From: Stemphylium vesicarium
Taxonomy: Eukaryota; Ascomycota; Dothideomycetes; Pleosporales; Pleosporaceae
Reading direction: 5' to 3'
DNA length: 64,000 bases
Assembly (NCBI GenBank): GCA_004380135.1
Contig: QXCR01000174.1
Coordinates: 39,539-103,538 of the forward strand
The stretch's first letter is position 1, and each line of letters opens with the position of its first letter. The notes below the pieces were generated by a model. That model ran no database searches. It was not told the DNA's origin and was given only the letters and a program-made list of their open reading frames with translations. This document shows positions 45,555 to 58,191 of the stretch, one piece after another. The translations under genes were made by a program, and so were the position numbers.

Positions 45555-46244
45555 ACCTTTCCCGTTCGATGATACCAGTGTTTCTATCCAGGCGTTCTAT
45601 TTAGCATTATACCCAGCATTTGACATGGCGTTGTTGCAGTACTTATGTGTCTCGACTTGTAGAGGTCGGGAGTATCCCAGGCGGGCGTCTGGGTTAAGTG
45701 CGTCGACGGCTCCTGCCCCGCGAGCTGCGAACGATTTCTTTAGAGAAAGTGCGAGCCAGTGTCGTCATTCCATAAATACCCCAAATCACTTCTGACTTGA
45801 TCTTTCCATGCTCTTGTCCTCCATCTGTGACGCCTGCTTTTCATCGTTTCGCTCTTTCACTGTGTTTGGTCTTTGCGTCTCGTCGCGACCGGTGAATAAG
45901 AGTGAATAAAGAACACCTCCCAGGGTATGTGCGGCCCCTTGGTCATTGCAATAACTAATGAGTGAAGTAGGACTTGCCCCATGGTGAGCAAGGCTGCCTT
46001 GTTGGCGGGCTCGCCCATGGTTCTCGCAGCCTACCGTGATGCAGAAAGTGGTAATGGCTGGCCTTCACCTCGATTTCTCCATGTCGCCGTCGCGCACTAG
46101 GTGCACGGTAGTCACCAGATGGCCTCACTTCCACTTATCAGGACGAATCTACATTGCAGCACTTGCATATACACTACCCTCTGTCATTCTTGTTCACCAC
46201 AAATCGTGAGGTATTAATAGCGAATCCCAGTTTACGTATTAGAC
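45555..46244. other. Intergenic
   Basis: About 690 bases between two plus-strand genes, containing a 3' UTR and a promoter. No gene, repeat or RNA was recognised. Confidence 0.6.
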
Positions 46245-48781
46245 ATGCCCTACTCCCTGCGGCCGGAGAACAGTTTGAAACTACCTCAACGCTATAGGCA
46301 GGTGGATGACGGGGAAGACAATAATCCACCAAACCTTAGGCCTGCAGACAACGGAACGGCCAGTCATACGCAGAGCTCTTTGCTTGCGGGCCCTGAGAAT
46401 CTGACTTCTTCTGCAAATATCTACCCGCCACCGAGACCTTCCTCACTCACCACACAGCATCCTCGCTTCTCTCAACCTGCGGGAGCGGACTTTGTATCCA
46501 CTACAAATCTCACCACCCCGACTAATGTGAATTCGCATCGGCAACCCCCAGAGCGTCTCAACATGGCGAACATCAAAATCGTCAAGGCTGCCTCGCGTCG
46601 CAGTGAAGGAGAGGACCGACACCATCACGACCTACCATCGCGCAGCCGGACCGGACGTGTCACCAAGGCATCGCTGCGCAACCCCGCTCCTTCTGCGCTC
46701 ACCATTCCAAAGCCCGCAGCGTTCCCTTCACTGCCGACCGATGTGCCGCCATCTCCCCAAGCGTATGCTCAGAATCCTGGCCATAGTATGAAGGACCTTT
46801 TCGAGGCCATGGAAGACGACGACGAAGAGCGTGTAACTGCAATCAAGCAGCGCGTTGATCGCATGTACCAATCAGACACAAATGAATGGTACGCTGAGCT
46901 GAGGGGCCGCTGGGCTCCCAAACAAGCGGAAACAACTGTAAGTGAAGCCCCAGCGTTTACTATCGTTTGCTAATATATCAGATCGCATTCGAGTCGCTGT
47001 GGTACTCACTACGTCAAACCATCATCGAAGAGATTCAAAAGGAGTTTCCCGAAGCGAGATACAAAAGCCCTTTCTATCCCGCGCAGCGAATCCTGAACCT
47101 CTCCGCAGAGAAGCTAGCCACAATCATGTCTGAGAATGCCGAAGTGTGGGAGACAGGAGACGATATCCCAGCATATTATCGGGAGCTTAGGATCAAGCAC
47201 CCAAACATGATCATCGACCCGGACGAGCCGCCCCCAGCGGAAGTGGTCAAGGCGATCAGGTTCCTGAAGCAGCAGAGTCTTCTGGGAGGTTTACTGGGAG
47301 AATGGCACGCTTTGCCGCCCATCGAGGTATTCCGCCCCCCTGTTATGTTTCAACACCCAATTAAGGGACTGAGCGTGTTTGGAAAAAGCGTAGCATAGTA
47401 ACCGGTTGTAGGCATTTGCAGAGGTGTCTAGTTACGCCGTGAAGGAAGAAATAAAGAAGAGTTCAGGCGTCGCTCAAGTGTCCTCTTCACGTGAAACTCC
47501 TAACATCCTTTCGCACTATACAAAAGCTGAGTTGCTCGCGGGACTCAAGGCGGCTCGTTCGAGAGTAGCCCGACCACGAAAGACACGTGAAGTTAAGGCG
47601 GCAAAAATGATTTGCAGACTATGTGGTCAGAAAGGCCATACACAGTATGATCTGGGTGTTGATTGGCTCCACAAGGTACCAAGACATCGACCATTCGTCT
47701 GCTGCAGCAGTTGGGAAAGTGGCCGACAGATGGCTGACCTCATAAACAGTGTCCTACACAGCGATGGCACATCATATACGCCCAAAAAGAACTCGAACGC
47801 GCCCGCCAACAAGCCACCGCCGAAATCGAAGCCATCAAACAACGCGACCTCTTCCTTCAATCGCAGCCCCTACCACCCCCAATGGATCCCCGCACAGCCA
47901 TTGAATACCAAAAGTGGCGATCAGGATACTACTACCGCATCCGTGTGCCACGCCCCCGCACGCGCGAAGAATACATCGAACAAGAGCACGCCGCCAACCA
48001 AAGGACTCCCTTCATGAAGGCGAATTACTTTGACATGTATGAAAGTATTCAGAGGGGGGAGGAGAGTCTGGATGAGTATCCTGTTCATGCGGGGACTAAG
48101 ATGGCGGCGTTGCATGCTAAGGATTTGCGGAGGAGGAGGGCTGCGGCGAAGGCGGAAGAGATGAGGAATAGGGCGGAGGGGTTGGTCTGGCCTAATACGC
48201 CGTTTTTGGTTGGGAGGGAGGTTAAGAGTAGGGGGGTTGTTAAGGTAAAGGAAAAGAAGCGGGAAGAGAAAGAGAAGGAAGAACGACAGCAGCAACGAAA
48301 GAAAGAGAAGGAAGAACAACAGCAACAGCAAGAGAAGAAAGAACAGCTACAAACCAAAGGCCAAACAAAGAAACCCAAGGAGAAGCACGAGCAACCAAAA
48401 GCAGCAAAAGTCGTAAGAGTCAAGAACGAAAAGAAGACACAAGGCCAACCCACCATCACTACCGCAGCATCGCCAATCCCCACACTCCCGTCAAAAGCAA
48501 CAGGCAAAAAACGCGGCCCGTACAAGAAAAGAGAGAAGAAACCACAGGGCGACAAGGCGCCAAAGCGGGTGGTGAGTAAAAACGGCATGGTTAGTTTGGC
48601 TGCCTCGGCTCAGGCGAGTCAAGTGCTGGTAGAAGCTGCGCAGAGGAAGCGTGAAGAGCAAGGAAGTAAGGAGGGAGAGGGGCAAGGAGGAGGAGGGGGA
48701 GGAGAAAAGGAAGAGGGTGGTGCGGCTAACAAGGTTGATTCTCCCATGCAACGGTCTGGAGCTGTGGTTTCTGCCGTCTGA
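46245..48781 (+). CDS. Zinc-knuckle-like basic protein with low-complexity tail (4 exons)
   Basis: Exons 46245-46937, 46982-47326, 47412-47675 and 47750-48781 join to 777 aa. The first 150 residues are disordered, then come two ordered parts (AFESLWYSLRQTIIEEIQKEF and EVVKAIRFLKQQSLLGGLLG). Around residue 425, after a basic stretch, CRLCGQKGHTQYD gives the first three ligands (C-x2-C-x4-H) of a CCHC knuckle. The expected last Cys appears only after eight further residues, at the next exon junction (see findings). The following exon has a coiled region (YAQKELERARQQATAEIEAI), a tyrosine-rich block (EYQKWRSGYYYRIRVPRPRT), then long Lys/Glu/Gln repeats and an AT-hook-like KKRGPYKKREKK. A nucleic-acid-binding nuclear protein is likely; the specific role is unknown. 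Confidence 0.7.
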
Positions 48782-49233
48782 GAAGGTGGTGTCTACGGGG
48801 AAGAGTGCAGCCTGAGGCAATTGTTCTTTCGCCTGAGCTTGAGATGAATGGCTCTTTTTTTGTGGTATGCTGGTGGGGAGGAAGATGAATAGGGAGATGG
48901 TGTGAAGTAGACTGGGTTTTGCGTGGAAGAGACGGGGTAGATGGGTGGGAAGTAGAGAGTCTGTGCTTTTCATCGTCGTTACGCTCGCTGTTGGGGTGTA
49001 GATTCCAAGCCAGACTTTGATCTTCTTGCTGAGAAAGAGACGGGGATGGGGGAAGAACGGGCGTAGTTCGCCTGAGTACCGCTATTAGAACGCGACTCGA
49101 ACAGAGAAGGGAAAGGAGAAAACGCTTGCGTTTATAAGTGATTTCATATCATTCTCGAGCCAAAAGTTAGGGTATAAAACATTCCTCATCTCCACCTCCA
49201 TCACCTCACCCATCCAACGCCCACACCTACCAC
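48782..49233. other. Convergent intergenic region, zinc-knuckle gene / phospholipase
   Basis: About 450 bases with both 3' ends. T- and G-rich on the plus strand at the beginning, then C-rich. No feature recognised. Confidence 0.6.
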
Positions 49234-51763
49234 CTAACTAAACTGATCCCCATGCTCGCTCTCCCCACCCACCCTCCTTCCCGCAATCCGTCCCTGACTC
49301 AACCTCCACCTCCACCTCCTCTCCGCTTCCTCGCGTTCCCTCTGTTCCCTATCTCTCTTCTTTCTTTCATAAACCGCTCTAACCGTCCTCTTGGTCCTCT
49401 CAGCCCCCTCATTATAATTCGCCCGCGCAAGATCTACAACATTATCAATCTGCTGGGGCGAGTAAACGAAATTCCACGTCGACATGAAATCGCTGACCTT
49501 GGGGTCTACACCAGGAACTTTTTCGTTTGCCAAGAAGGGGAAGTAGATTACGGTGATGCCTGAGGAAGGGTGCATGAGTTCCCAATCGTCGTCGACTTGT
49601 TTGCTGACGGGGGGTGAGGAGTCGGACGTGCGTTCTTCGGTTGAGCCGACCCAGATGTTGCAATAGCCCAAATCGTTACTCTTCTTGTCTTTGGCCTTAT
49701 CTTTCTTTTCAGCGTCGGATTGCGCTTCGTCGAGTTTACTCTGGGCCTGGGTTTCCGTCGCTGCTTCAGCGCGGTCCAGGTCTTCTTGCAGATCCTGCAT
49801 TGATTCGTCGGCGGGCGGCCAACCCGCGCCAACAGGCCAGCCCCTGATACCACGTTGGCGCGCGTAGCCGTCTGCGACTTTAAGCCAGTTGTCTGTTTTT
49901 ACATCCGCGGAGGCGTCGAAGGCGACGAGGATGTCGACGTTGCGGCCGGGGCGCAGGAGCGGGTAGATGGGGAGGTTGTTGGACATGCCTGCGTCCATGA
50001 ACTGGAAGTTTTTCTGCTCGAAGATGCTTTCTGGGCACGTTGAGGGCAGGAACTCGCGCATGCCTAGCGCGTAGTTGGGCATCGCGGCGGGGTCGATGGG
50101 ATGCACTTTTACGAGGTCGTCGTCGCGCTCCGCTATCATGGCGTCGATGCTGCTGCCCAGGCCGGTCAGGCTGCGCATCAGCGGCCGGATTTCGCGGTAG
50201 TAGTGCGATAGGGTTGCGCAGAAGGCGGAGCCCCAGATTCCCATCAGCAGTGGGACTCGCACTTCGGGTAGTGCTAGGCCGTTCTCTCGCCAGACTGTTC
50301 GCCCGTTCTCAAATCGTCGTCCCATTGCCCAGGTTGGTATGCCGGCTGATAACTCCTCGCACCACATCTCGTAGGGGGTGAACTCGAACCATTGGAACCA
50401 AGCTTCCTTTCTGGCCTTTGCTTCCGCTGCCACGGGGTCTTTGGTGTCGGCTTGCTCGGCGAAGGGAATTTCGTGTCGTACGGCGGTGTAGATTGGCAGG
50501 GGATGTGAACCGTTGTCGGTAAAGCGTCGCTGGTTGGAGACTTTGAAGTCGTACTCGCTGACGGAGAGTTCGCCTTTTGGTACGAGAAGACGGGCAGCGA
50601 GCAAGGCACCGTAAATATCTACTAGTCCAAAGTCGGCGTCCGGAATGCCTTTGGCCTTTTCTACAAGCCCGCTCAGAAGGTATTTATTCGTTGGCGCACT
50701 GACAAGGAGCTCGAGCGCATCGGGAGGAAAGGCAATGTGTATGCCGAGCCTGTTCTTGAGATGGCGAATGATGCGAGCGTGGCTGCGTTGGGACAGTTCC
50801 GAGTAGTAGAGTGTCTGGAGCCAGCAGCTGCCACTGACTCCTGCGGTATATGTAACGCAGTCGAAGAGGCCAGCTTCTTTGGTAGAGAGGTACGAGGATG
50901 TACCGGCGACGAGAGCGCGCAAGCCTCCTCCAGAGCCGCACATGGCAATAACGGGGACATCGTCGGGGTGGATGGTGGCTTCTGGGATGTCAAGGTAGCG
51001 TGCGAGGGCAGCCTTGGTGAAGTGTGCCCGCTTCTCTAGGAAAGCCTTTTCCTCCTGACACAGCTCATTCGAAACTCTCACAGAGGCGTCCCAGATGATT
51101 TCGGGGTTGATCTCGGGATCATTGGCCTCGTACCATATCTCCTCGGCCAACGAGCCCGGTGCCATGGAGAGCTCATTCTGCAGTTTGCGGATGAAGCCAG
51201 GCAGGACCTTGACCCAATTCGGCACAATGTAGTCGATGATGGTGTCGCCAAGCTTGGAAGGGGATGGGGATTTGGGAAACTTGTCAGTGATGGTCTGCCA
51301 GGCGGATTGGCCTTGTCCCGCTTCATTGTCCTCGCCGTTGTAGTCTTTTGCGACGCGAGTTTGGGGTGGGGCGTCCTGCTCTCCCGATTTCCCCTCGTCG
51401 TCTTCATTTATTTGCTTCTCTGCATCCCCGACTGATGTGGTCTCTGTCTTTTTGTCGTCGCTACCGAGGATGTAGCGCTTCAGGGAGGGCGCGTCAAGGT
51501 GGATGGGGCGGAACAGCGGGTATGGGGAGCGTTCCGACGCCAGGAACGTGGCAGCAGCAGTCGCGAGGAGAAAAGGAGGGCCATAGCGAAGACCGAGAGC
51601 AGCAGCCTTGGATTGATGCGAAAGCGGGCGCTTCGTGTGCAAGCTTCACAATTCGATTAGTATACGAGGGGAAAGAAACATTCGCATGTGGACGAACGCA
51701 CCCACGACGCGCCCCGCGCAGCCACAGCTGCCCCAGGTTGCGCGTATTCCTATAGCCAGCCAT
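49234..51763 (-). CDS. plaA: Cytosolic phospholipase A2-like protein (2 exons)
   Basis: Exons in transcript order: 51763-51702 and 51643-49234, joining to 823 aa. The short first exon (MAGYRNTRNLGQLWLRGARR) is basic and, together with the hydrophobic LRYGPPFLLATAAATFLA segment after the intron, looks like a mitochondrial or membrane-anchoring N-terminus. The cPLA2 catalytic module is intact: oxyanion loop MCGSGGGLRALVAG, nucleophile loop GVSGSCW (Ser of GxSGS), and the catalytic Asp in FQFMDAGMSNNLPIYPLL. The C-terminal end is a charged, Arg/Glu-rich helix. By family it cleaves the sn-2 (and possibly sn-1) acyl chain of phospholipids; Aspergillus PlaA is the closest named relative I know. The acceptor is AAG-type with a nearby CTAAT branch sequence. 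Confidence 0.87.
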
Positions 51764-52597
51764 GCGCGGGTGTGGTTAGTTGAAGAGGCTATGTAGTCAA
51801 AAAGTGCAGGACCATGGACAGCATTAGCATGAGAAAAGCCCCATTGGGCTCATGGAAATGCCATCAATATGACGAGTCGTGCATGCTAAATTTCCACCAA
51901 AAGCTGGTTTTGGGATCCCGCCCATCGAATGACTGCCCACATGCGCCATGCAGGAACACGCACTACCTGCCGCCGATCCACCGAGCCTCGGCCCTGCCCG
52001 CGCAACCACCATCAAGCCTTACAGGAGCAATGTATCATGGGTTTTTGTATGGTCTGCTTCCAGCGCTCACATTTCGCGATGTGGTCCGATCATTACTCAC
52101 CTTCACCGTCGGAATGCCTTCCAAATGTTGGAGAGGATCGCACGGCTCCACGATGCGTAGGCCGCTCATGATATCAACCTCTACTGATGTAAATACTGGG
52201 TACGCATGTAGGTTGCGAAGCAGGATCCAAGCAGATATGCAAAGACACAGCCATTGGGACATCGAGAATTGTCTCGTAAACATCAGACAATGTCTCATCA
52301 TCAGAGACACTTATACACGTAGGCTACTTAGCCTTCTCTCACTCACCTCACAACTTCTGACAGATGCGTCCTCTCTCACTTGCTGGTCCCGCAGGATTCC
52401 TGCCTTTCTTTCCGCTGCATTGAGACCTACTTGAGACCTTCTCTCACTCCCAACTTGACGTACCTTTTCTTATCCTACAACCCTTAACTTTTGTCCTCGA
52501 CCACTACCTCAGGCTCTAACACCACTTTCTGATCCATACTGTACCAATCAGCATTCAACTTACAGGAGCGAGAGCCTCCTATCGCTCGCTCACGATC
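51764..52597. other. Divergent intergenic region, phospholipase / broken GTPase
   Basis: About 830 bases. CCTTCTCTCACTC occurs twice near 52331 and 52437. No gene with a recognisable product. Confidence 0.5.
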
Positions 52598-55291
52598 ATG
52601 GTCAACATGACAGGCCACGCAGGAACGACAACTCGCGGCATGGCTCCTTCGCATAAACGGGACTTTGACACAATGCAGAATTCAGCCATTGATGATGAGC
52701 TTGCGAAGGAGCCCTGGTGCGACTTGAAGCCGGAAGAGGTCACCAACATGGTTCATGCCATGTGCGACAAACTCAGAACCCCACTTGTCAAGTACGCGTC
52801 CCTCGACCAGCGCTTTCAGGATGTCGTCAATGCCGTGGAAGCAAAAAGGAAGCTACCCGAAATCAGATACTTCAACGTTGCAGTGCTGGGAGAACAGGGT
52901 ATTGGCAAGAGCACTGTCATCAATGCCTTGTTGGATCGAGGACTTCTAGATCGGTCTGGCTCTTCCAGTGCGTGTACTGCCTACGCGACTGTTCTTGAGC
53001 ATAAGCACTGAGCTGCTGACCAGACTATTTGGAGCGATATCATTGTCAAATTCTTCGCTGAGGAAGAAATACAACATTGCATGAAAGAATAGGACGGTCG
53101 CTGGACGGAATTGTACACTGGTAACCAAACCACTCGCCAGCCGTTGCAAGGTGAGGACGAAGATGACCCAGAAGAATGCGTTGGATCCCAGCGAGCGAAC
53201 AACGAGACTTCGAAAGCAAAGTCTCGTAGAGCTGCCACCGCCAGTGAATTCTTCCAAATCATCTTCAACGTCCTCAGAGACACCCGGACTGGCAAATGGT
53301 TCGAACATGAGCTTTACCATACAAACATCAAGGAAACAAATTTCGCTCTGACCTGTTTACAAAAAGCAAATGAGAGATTCTCACACCTGGTGATCGAGCA
53401 GAAGAAGGTGGACCTCCAAACGCGGAAATTGCAGCTGCAGCATGTTCTTGACCGAAACCTCGGCATAACCACCGCTGCTATCAAAGAACTCTGGCCATTC
53501 GTGAAGGTTGTCACAATTGCTACTGTACACATAATTTTGCGCCACGGGCTTCGCCTGTTCGATCTACCAGGTAAGTCACCCAGAGGCTCAGCACTTTCAG
53601 GATACTGACGAAACAGGCTATGGTGACACAAGTCAGCTTCGTGGGGCAGTCATCAACAAATTCCGTCGACAGGCCGATTCTGAAATGGTGGTCGCTCCAT
53701 GTTCACGCGTGCAAACTAGTATCTTACAAGATCGATACATCGACTGGTCAATCCACCTCAAAGGCACTACCAAGACTATTCTTGTTATGAGCAGGTCTGA
53801 TGTTAGTCTCTGATTCCCTGTTGTAGAACGGCTCAACTGACTACGACTAAGGAACTTATCAACGAGGACAGCATGGGAACGCAAATTCGCCAGATCAACG
53901 ATCATCCATTTCCGTCTTTGCATGCACGCTTGCAATATGTCGAAGACCTTGAGTACGAGGAAGACTCCGACCCTGCCATGGTCTCAGGTCTCATGGAAGA
54001 CGTCTTCGAGGAAGCTACTATCGCATACATCAAATATGAAACAGCAAATGTCCAGAAGCAAATGCAGCTAAAAGGCATCAAGGTCTTTGCTGTCTCTGCA
54101 CTAGCTCACACCACGTCCAGGAAACACTATCGAAACCATGTCTATGGTCTTGACGACGAAACGGCTGGAATCCACGGCCTCAGGCGCTTTCTGGCAAAAT
54201 TATCAGCAGCGACGAACTACCAGGACTATTACGACCACGTTTATGATGCACTCCCAGGATTATGCAACGAAGCTACAAGACCTCTGGAACAGCATCTGGA
54301 GGACAAGACCTACGCTGCGACGCGACGCGAGCTGAAGCAACATATCCTCGAACCCTGGCACAAGCTCAGATGTCTATCAAGGGGCCCTCTAGACGCTCTC
54401 ATGGAAAACACATGGTCTGGTCACGAAGAACAAGATATCATCAACAAGATCAAGAAATTGACGAAGAAGAAGTGGATACATCCAGTCATCTATCAGGTAG
54501 GCTTTGCGAAGATGCGCCATGAAAATGGCACCCCTATGAACGGCAAATACTACGGCTACAACATGAATCACGAGCTTCTCGGCACTATGAAGGAATATCA
54601 CGATAGATGGTACAACAACATGGATGCCAAGGCCAAAGCTTTCGCTCGGACTGTGTCCCGGCCAGTTCAAGCTCTCCTAGAAAAGACCCTAACGGCCATT
54701 CACAAATCTTCTGCTCATTTTGCGCTCAAGACACGAGCTACTGAGGAACTGAGAATCGTACAGCATTGCATTGAAAAGGTGTACGAGACACTGCTGACAA
54801 GCCTACGTGTTTCCCTGGATGAGACGCATCTAAGCTTCACGATTGAAATCGACATCCATTGTCCCATAATCAAGGAGATGCGGGCTTGCTGCGACCGTGC
54901 ACTAGATCGACACTTGGTCGGCTTTGGCCAAGGCACCTATGGCAGACAACGCAAAGTCCTCCTCAAATCCATGACCGAACCCCCTGACGCCGCTCTCCGA
55001 CCTCTTCTCAAGAAGATTGCAAACAAGATTCAGACGCAGCAACTGCAGCTCTGGAAGACGAACTGCATAACCTTCATCTCGGATGTCGTCGACCAGTTCA
55101 ATAACTTCTCAACCACCACCGAGCAACTTCTCATGAACGCGTCGTACATGACTGAAGAGCACAAGAAGGCTCTTGGTGAGCTCAGGAAGCTATTGAACGA
55201 ATTCGATATCAGTCTCGAGGAAATGCCGGGTCGCTTCATAGATGCAGAAGAGGAACGTGCTGAGAAGAAGATCAAGCGTAACAATGTTTGA
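52598..55291 (+). pseudogene. SLIP-GC-like large nuclear GTPase, broken by two in-frame stops
   Basis: Exons 52598-53570, 53617-53801 and 53852-55291 give 866 codons in one consistent frame. The first exon contains TGA at 53009-53011 and TAG at 53090-53092. Reading continues without a shift on both sides. Before the stops is a P-loop (VLGEQGIGKSTVINALL), after them the G3 region LFDLPGYGDTSQLRGAV and the G4-like VMSRSD. Long helical regions follow, typical of dynamin-related SLIP-GC GTPases (FAKMRHENGTPMNGKYYGYN, coiled coil near EEHKKALGELRKLLNEF). Splicing around the stops from the good donor at 52970 was tried with the nearby acceptors and gives early stops. Family members act in nuclear genome protection in vertebrates; fungal roles are unknown. 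Everything else looks intact, so the inactivation is recent or strain-specific, or the base calls are wrong. Confidence 0.8.
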
Positions 55292-56266
55292 TGAGAAGGT
55301 GATCTAGCACTTGCCGCGAAACGAGCGGACTGCTTTGGCGATACTACTGCAGAAATGACGGTGACTGTGGTTCTAATAAGTGCTTGATAGCTGGCAGCCT
55401 TGACCTCCGATTTCTTGGTGTTTGGTGTGCTTTGGGTTCATTATTGTTTTGCTGCACATCCGATCACGGCGGGGAAACGGCCATTGGATGCATGTGCGTG
55501 TGTTCCAAGCGATTGTATTCATTGGCGTTTGGATACTTTCCTTTTTTGTTCATTTTCATGATACAGGTTTCTTCTTTCCGCCTTCTAGTGTGGGTTCAAA
55601 CGGGGTACGAGTCAAACAGGGCCTCTTCTGCATGCATGTGATGGCAAGGGAGGCGGTGTGCTATATGATGAGTCTTGTACAATTTTTTGCAGTAGGAATC
55701 CAGAAATTCAAAATGTGATAAAAACTTGGCGATGTGATTTTTTCACAACATGCAGCTTTGTGATGCTTGGTGTCAAGGCGCGAAGTATGCATCGCCGAGA
55801 CATATGTGAGACGCAGGCAGCGGCTTTCGCGGTGTCAGGAAACTTCAGCCCGCAGATCTGGGGCTTGATGGGGATTTACACGAATCGTTTTTCCTCAATT
55901 AGGTCCTTATCGCACATGATTGAAACAAATACATGTACACTGTCTCGCCGGGCTTCGTAGTACTACTGCAGCGCGATTGTGGCGTTGGGTGCCTCTTCAA
56001 TCCGCGGCAGATCACCAAGGCCAGACCCTGGTCCGTCATAGCGTCGTCTCCACGACAGCTCTCCGCAAGCATCCCCTCACATACCATCATACATCAACCC
56101 ATAGACTTCCCCAATTGGACCTCCCTTCATTTATTGATTCTTCATGTTGTACTTCATGTCCGCCTCATTCTTACCCACCACCTTCATATAATCGAGGTCG
56201 CCCTCGCCGCCGTCCACCCGTACATCCCGTTCCCAAGGCAGTCGCGAACACCCCCCAGCAGTCGCC
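55292..56266. other. Intergenic, broken GTPase / EXO70
   Basis: About 975 bases with a T-rich 3' region and then a C-rich leader for EXO70. No supported gene or repeat. Confidence 0.6.
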
Positions 56267-58191
56267 ATGGTCGGCCCGCGCAAGACGGCGCTCCTCGAGG
56301 AGAGCGCCGAAGTCGAGGTCCTCTTCGCCAACATGGAGAAAATGAAGACGCTCACCAAAAAGATCCAAGGCTCGGTCAATCGACTGGACGCGAGCGGAAA
56401 GGCAGTCCAAGAAGCCATCAGCCCAATCTACGGCAACACACAGAAGCTACAAATCGCAAACACAAATGTCGACCGCATTATCGATGCCATAGAGCGGCTT
56501 CGGGCCCCGAGGGAAGAAAGTGCCAAGGAGGAAAGAATCATTCGCGCCGGACCCGGAAGAGGAGATCTCGACGGCTACATTGCCTCTCTCGATCGCACCA
56601 ACCTCAGTCTGCTGGACCTTAAACGAACCAACCTACGCTCGAACGAACAGGCTGTTGCAGAGCTGAGCGGACTATTGAAGATGGGCAACAAGCAATTGGA
56701 GGATGTGTTCCGAAGCATACTACAGGACAGTGCTAGGGAAAAGGTCCAGGCATTGGAGTTTGTCGCAAAGCGTACGTCAATTGCATATTATCGGCAGCCA
56801 GGCTCTGACATTTTACAGAAAATCCGTTTCCGCGCATGCCGCAAGATAAACTCCAGAGCCTACGCAGTATCAACAACCACATCTCAAAGACGTTTGCGCA
56901 AACATCGCAGATCGACCTATCACAAACACCCACACGACGAATCTATGCCGACGTTCGCGGCGAATATCTGGAGAGCACACTGAGGAGTCTGATGCAAGCA
57001 TCCATAAGCACTGCTCGAAAAGTGCAAGCCGACGCTCTATATAAGAAGGGTACCAACGGTATCGGAACCTACGTCCAAGCGATAGAGGGGCTTTTCGTAG
57101 CCGAGTTTGACAACCTCAACTACGTCTTCGACAGGGAGGAATGGAGCGATGTCTACGTGTCTACATGCCAAGTGCCTCTGCAGGATTTCACCAAGACGCT
57201 TCGCGAGCTTAACGGGCACATTCAGAAGAACCTCTTGACGGACTGCTTCCTGGGCTTTGAGATTTGCGGGCTAGTCCGCACCCTCTCCATGCGACTCCAG
57301 AAGCAAACGGGTGCTCTCAAGGATCAGATCTACGACAGCGTGAAGCCCGTTCGCGAGACGTCCAAGACGTCTTTGAGTAAGATGCTCGACGACACCAGAT
57401 CCAGCACACAGGGCCTTATCGCATTGCCCATCGATGGTGGTCCAGTGGAAATCACCACGCAGACGATGCGACGCCTGCAGGAGATGACAAACTACCTCGA
57501 ACCTCTTGCATCCATCTTGGCATCATTGGGTGAAGGTGGCTGGAACTCGGCTTCTGCAAACAATTCCTCCACCACACTGGACGTTGGGCCAGACGGCGTG
57601 AAGCTTTTCGGGTCCTATGCAGGCGACACCGTGGACACACTGCTGCAAAACTTGATTGGAAAGGCCAAGTTGTTGTTGAAGGGCAAGAACTTGCAGGGTG
57701 TCTTCTTAGCAAACAATATCGCCATTGTTATGCGAATCATTCGCTCTTCAGAATTAGCGCCTCTTATGGACGGCTACTCTAAGAAACTCGCAGACTGGCG
57801 GAAGCAGGGTACAGCCATGTACCTCGAGGCATGGCGAGAACCGTCTGGCTATTTGCTGGATGTGCAGTACACGAACCGTAGCAAGGAGCGGCCTACCTCG
57901 GGTGGCGCCGATTCCGCAGCCATTGTGAAGTCGCTGAGTTCCAAAGACAAGGACGCTATCAAAGAAAAGTTCAAGAGCTTCAACACAAGCTTTGAGGATC
58001 TCGTTACACGACACAAGTCGTACGCGATGGAGCCCGAGGTGCGGAACCAGCTTTCCAAGGAGGTACAAAACATCATCGAGCCCCTCTACAACCGGTTCTA
58101 CGACAGGTACCGGGAGATCGACAAGGGCAAGGGCAAGTATGTCAAGTACGACAAGATCGAGTTGAACAGGGCACTGGCGAGCTTTGCATAG
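56267..58191 (+). CDS. EXO70: Exocyst subunit Exo70 (2 exons)
   Basis: Exons 56267-56771 and 56819-58191 join to 625 aa, the usual size for Exo70. The first 150 residues are coiled coil (LTKKIQGSVNRLDASGKAVQ, then IANTNVDRIIDAIERL), as expected of the region that packs with other exocyst subunits. Next come the rod-like CorEx domains. The C-terminal domain contains EKFKSFNTSFEDLVTRHKSY, then EVQNIIEPLYNRFYDRYREI and the basic end KGKYVKYDKIELNRALASFA, the conserved motif region that binds phosphoinositides at the plasma membrane. Family knowledge: Exo70 tethers secretory vesicles at growing tips with Sec3 and is a Rho/Cdc42 effector. It lies upstream of the septin gene in the same direction. 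Confidence 0.95.

Noticed and set aside
52970..53092. Intron that would remove both stops of the SLIP-GC-like gene (donor GTGCGT at 52970, acceptor ending AATAG at 53092)
   Set aside because: The splice sites look acceptable but the joined frame reaches a stop within a dozen codons and loses the conserved frame downstream.
53500..55291. Idea that the GTPase remnant belongs to a heterokaryon-incompatibility or viral-defence cluster
   Set aside because: No HET, NACHT or NLR gene lies nearby, and the neighbours are housekeeping genes.
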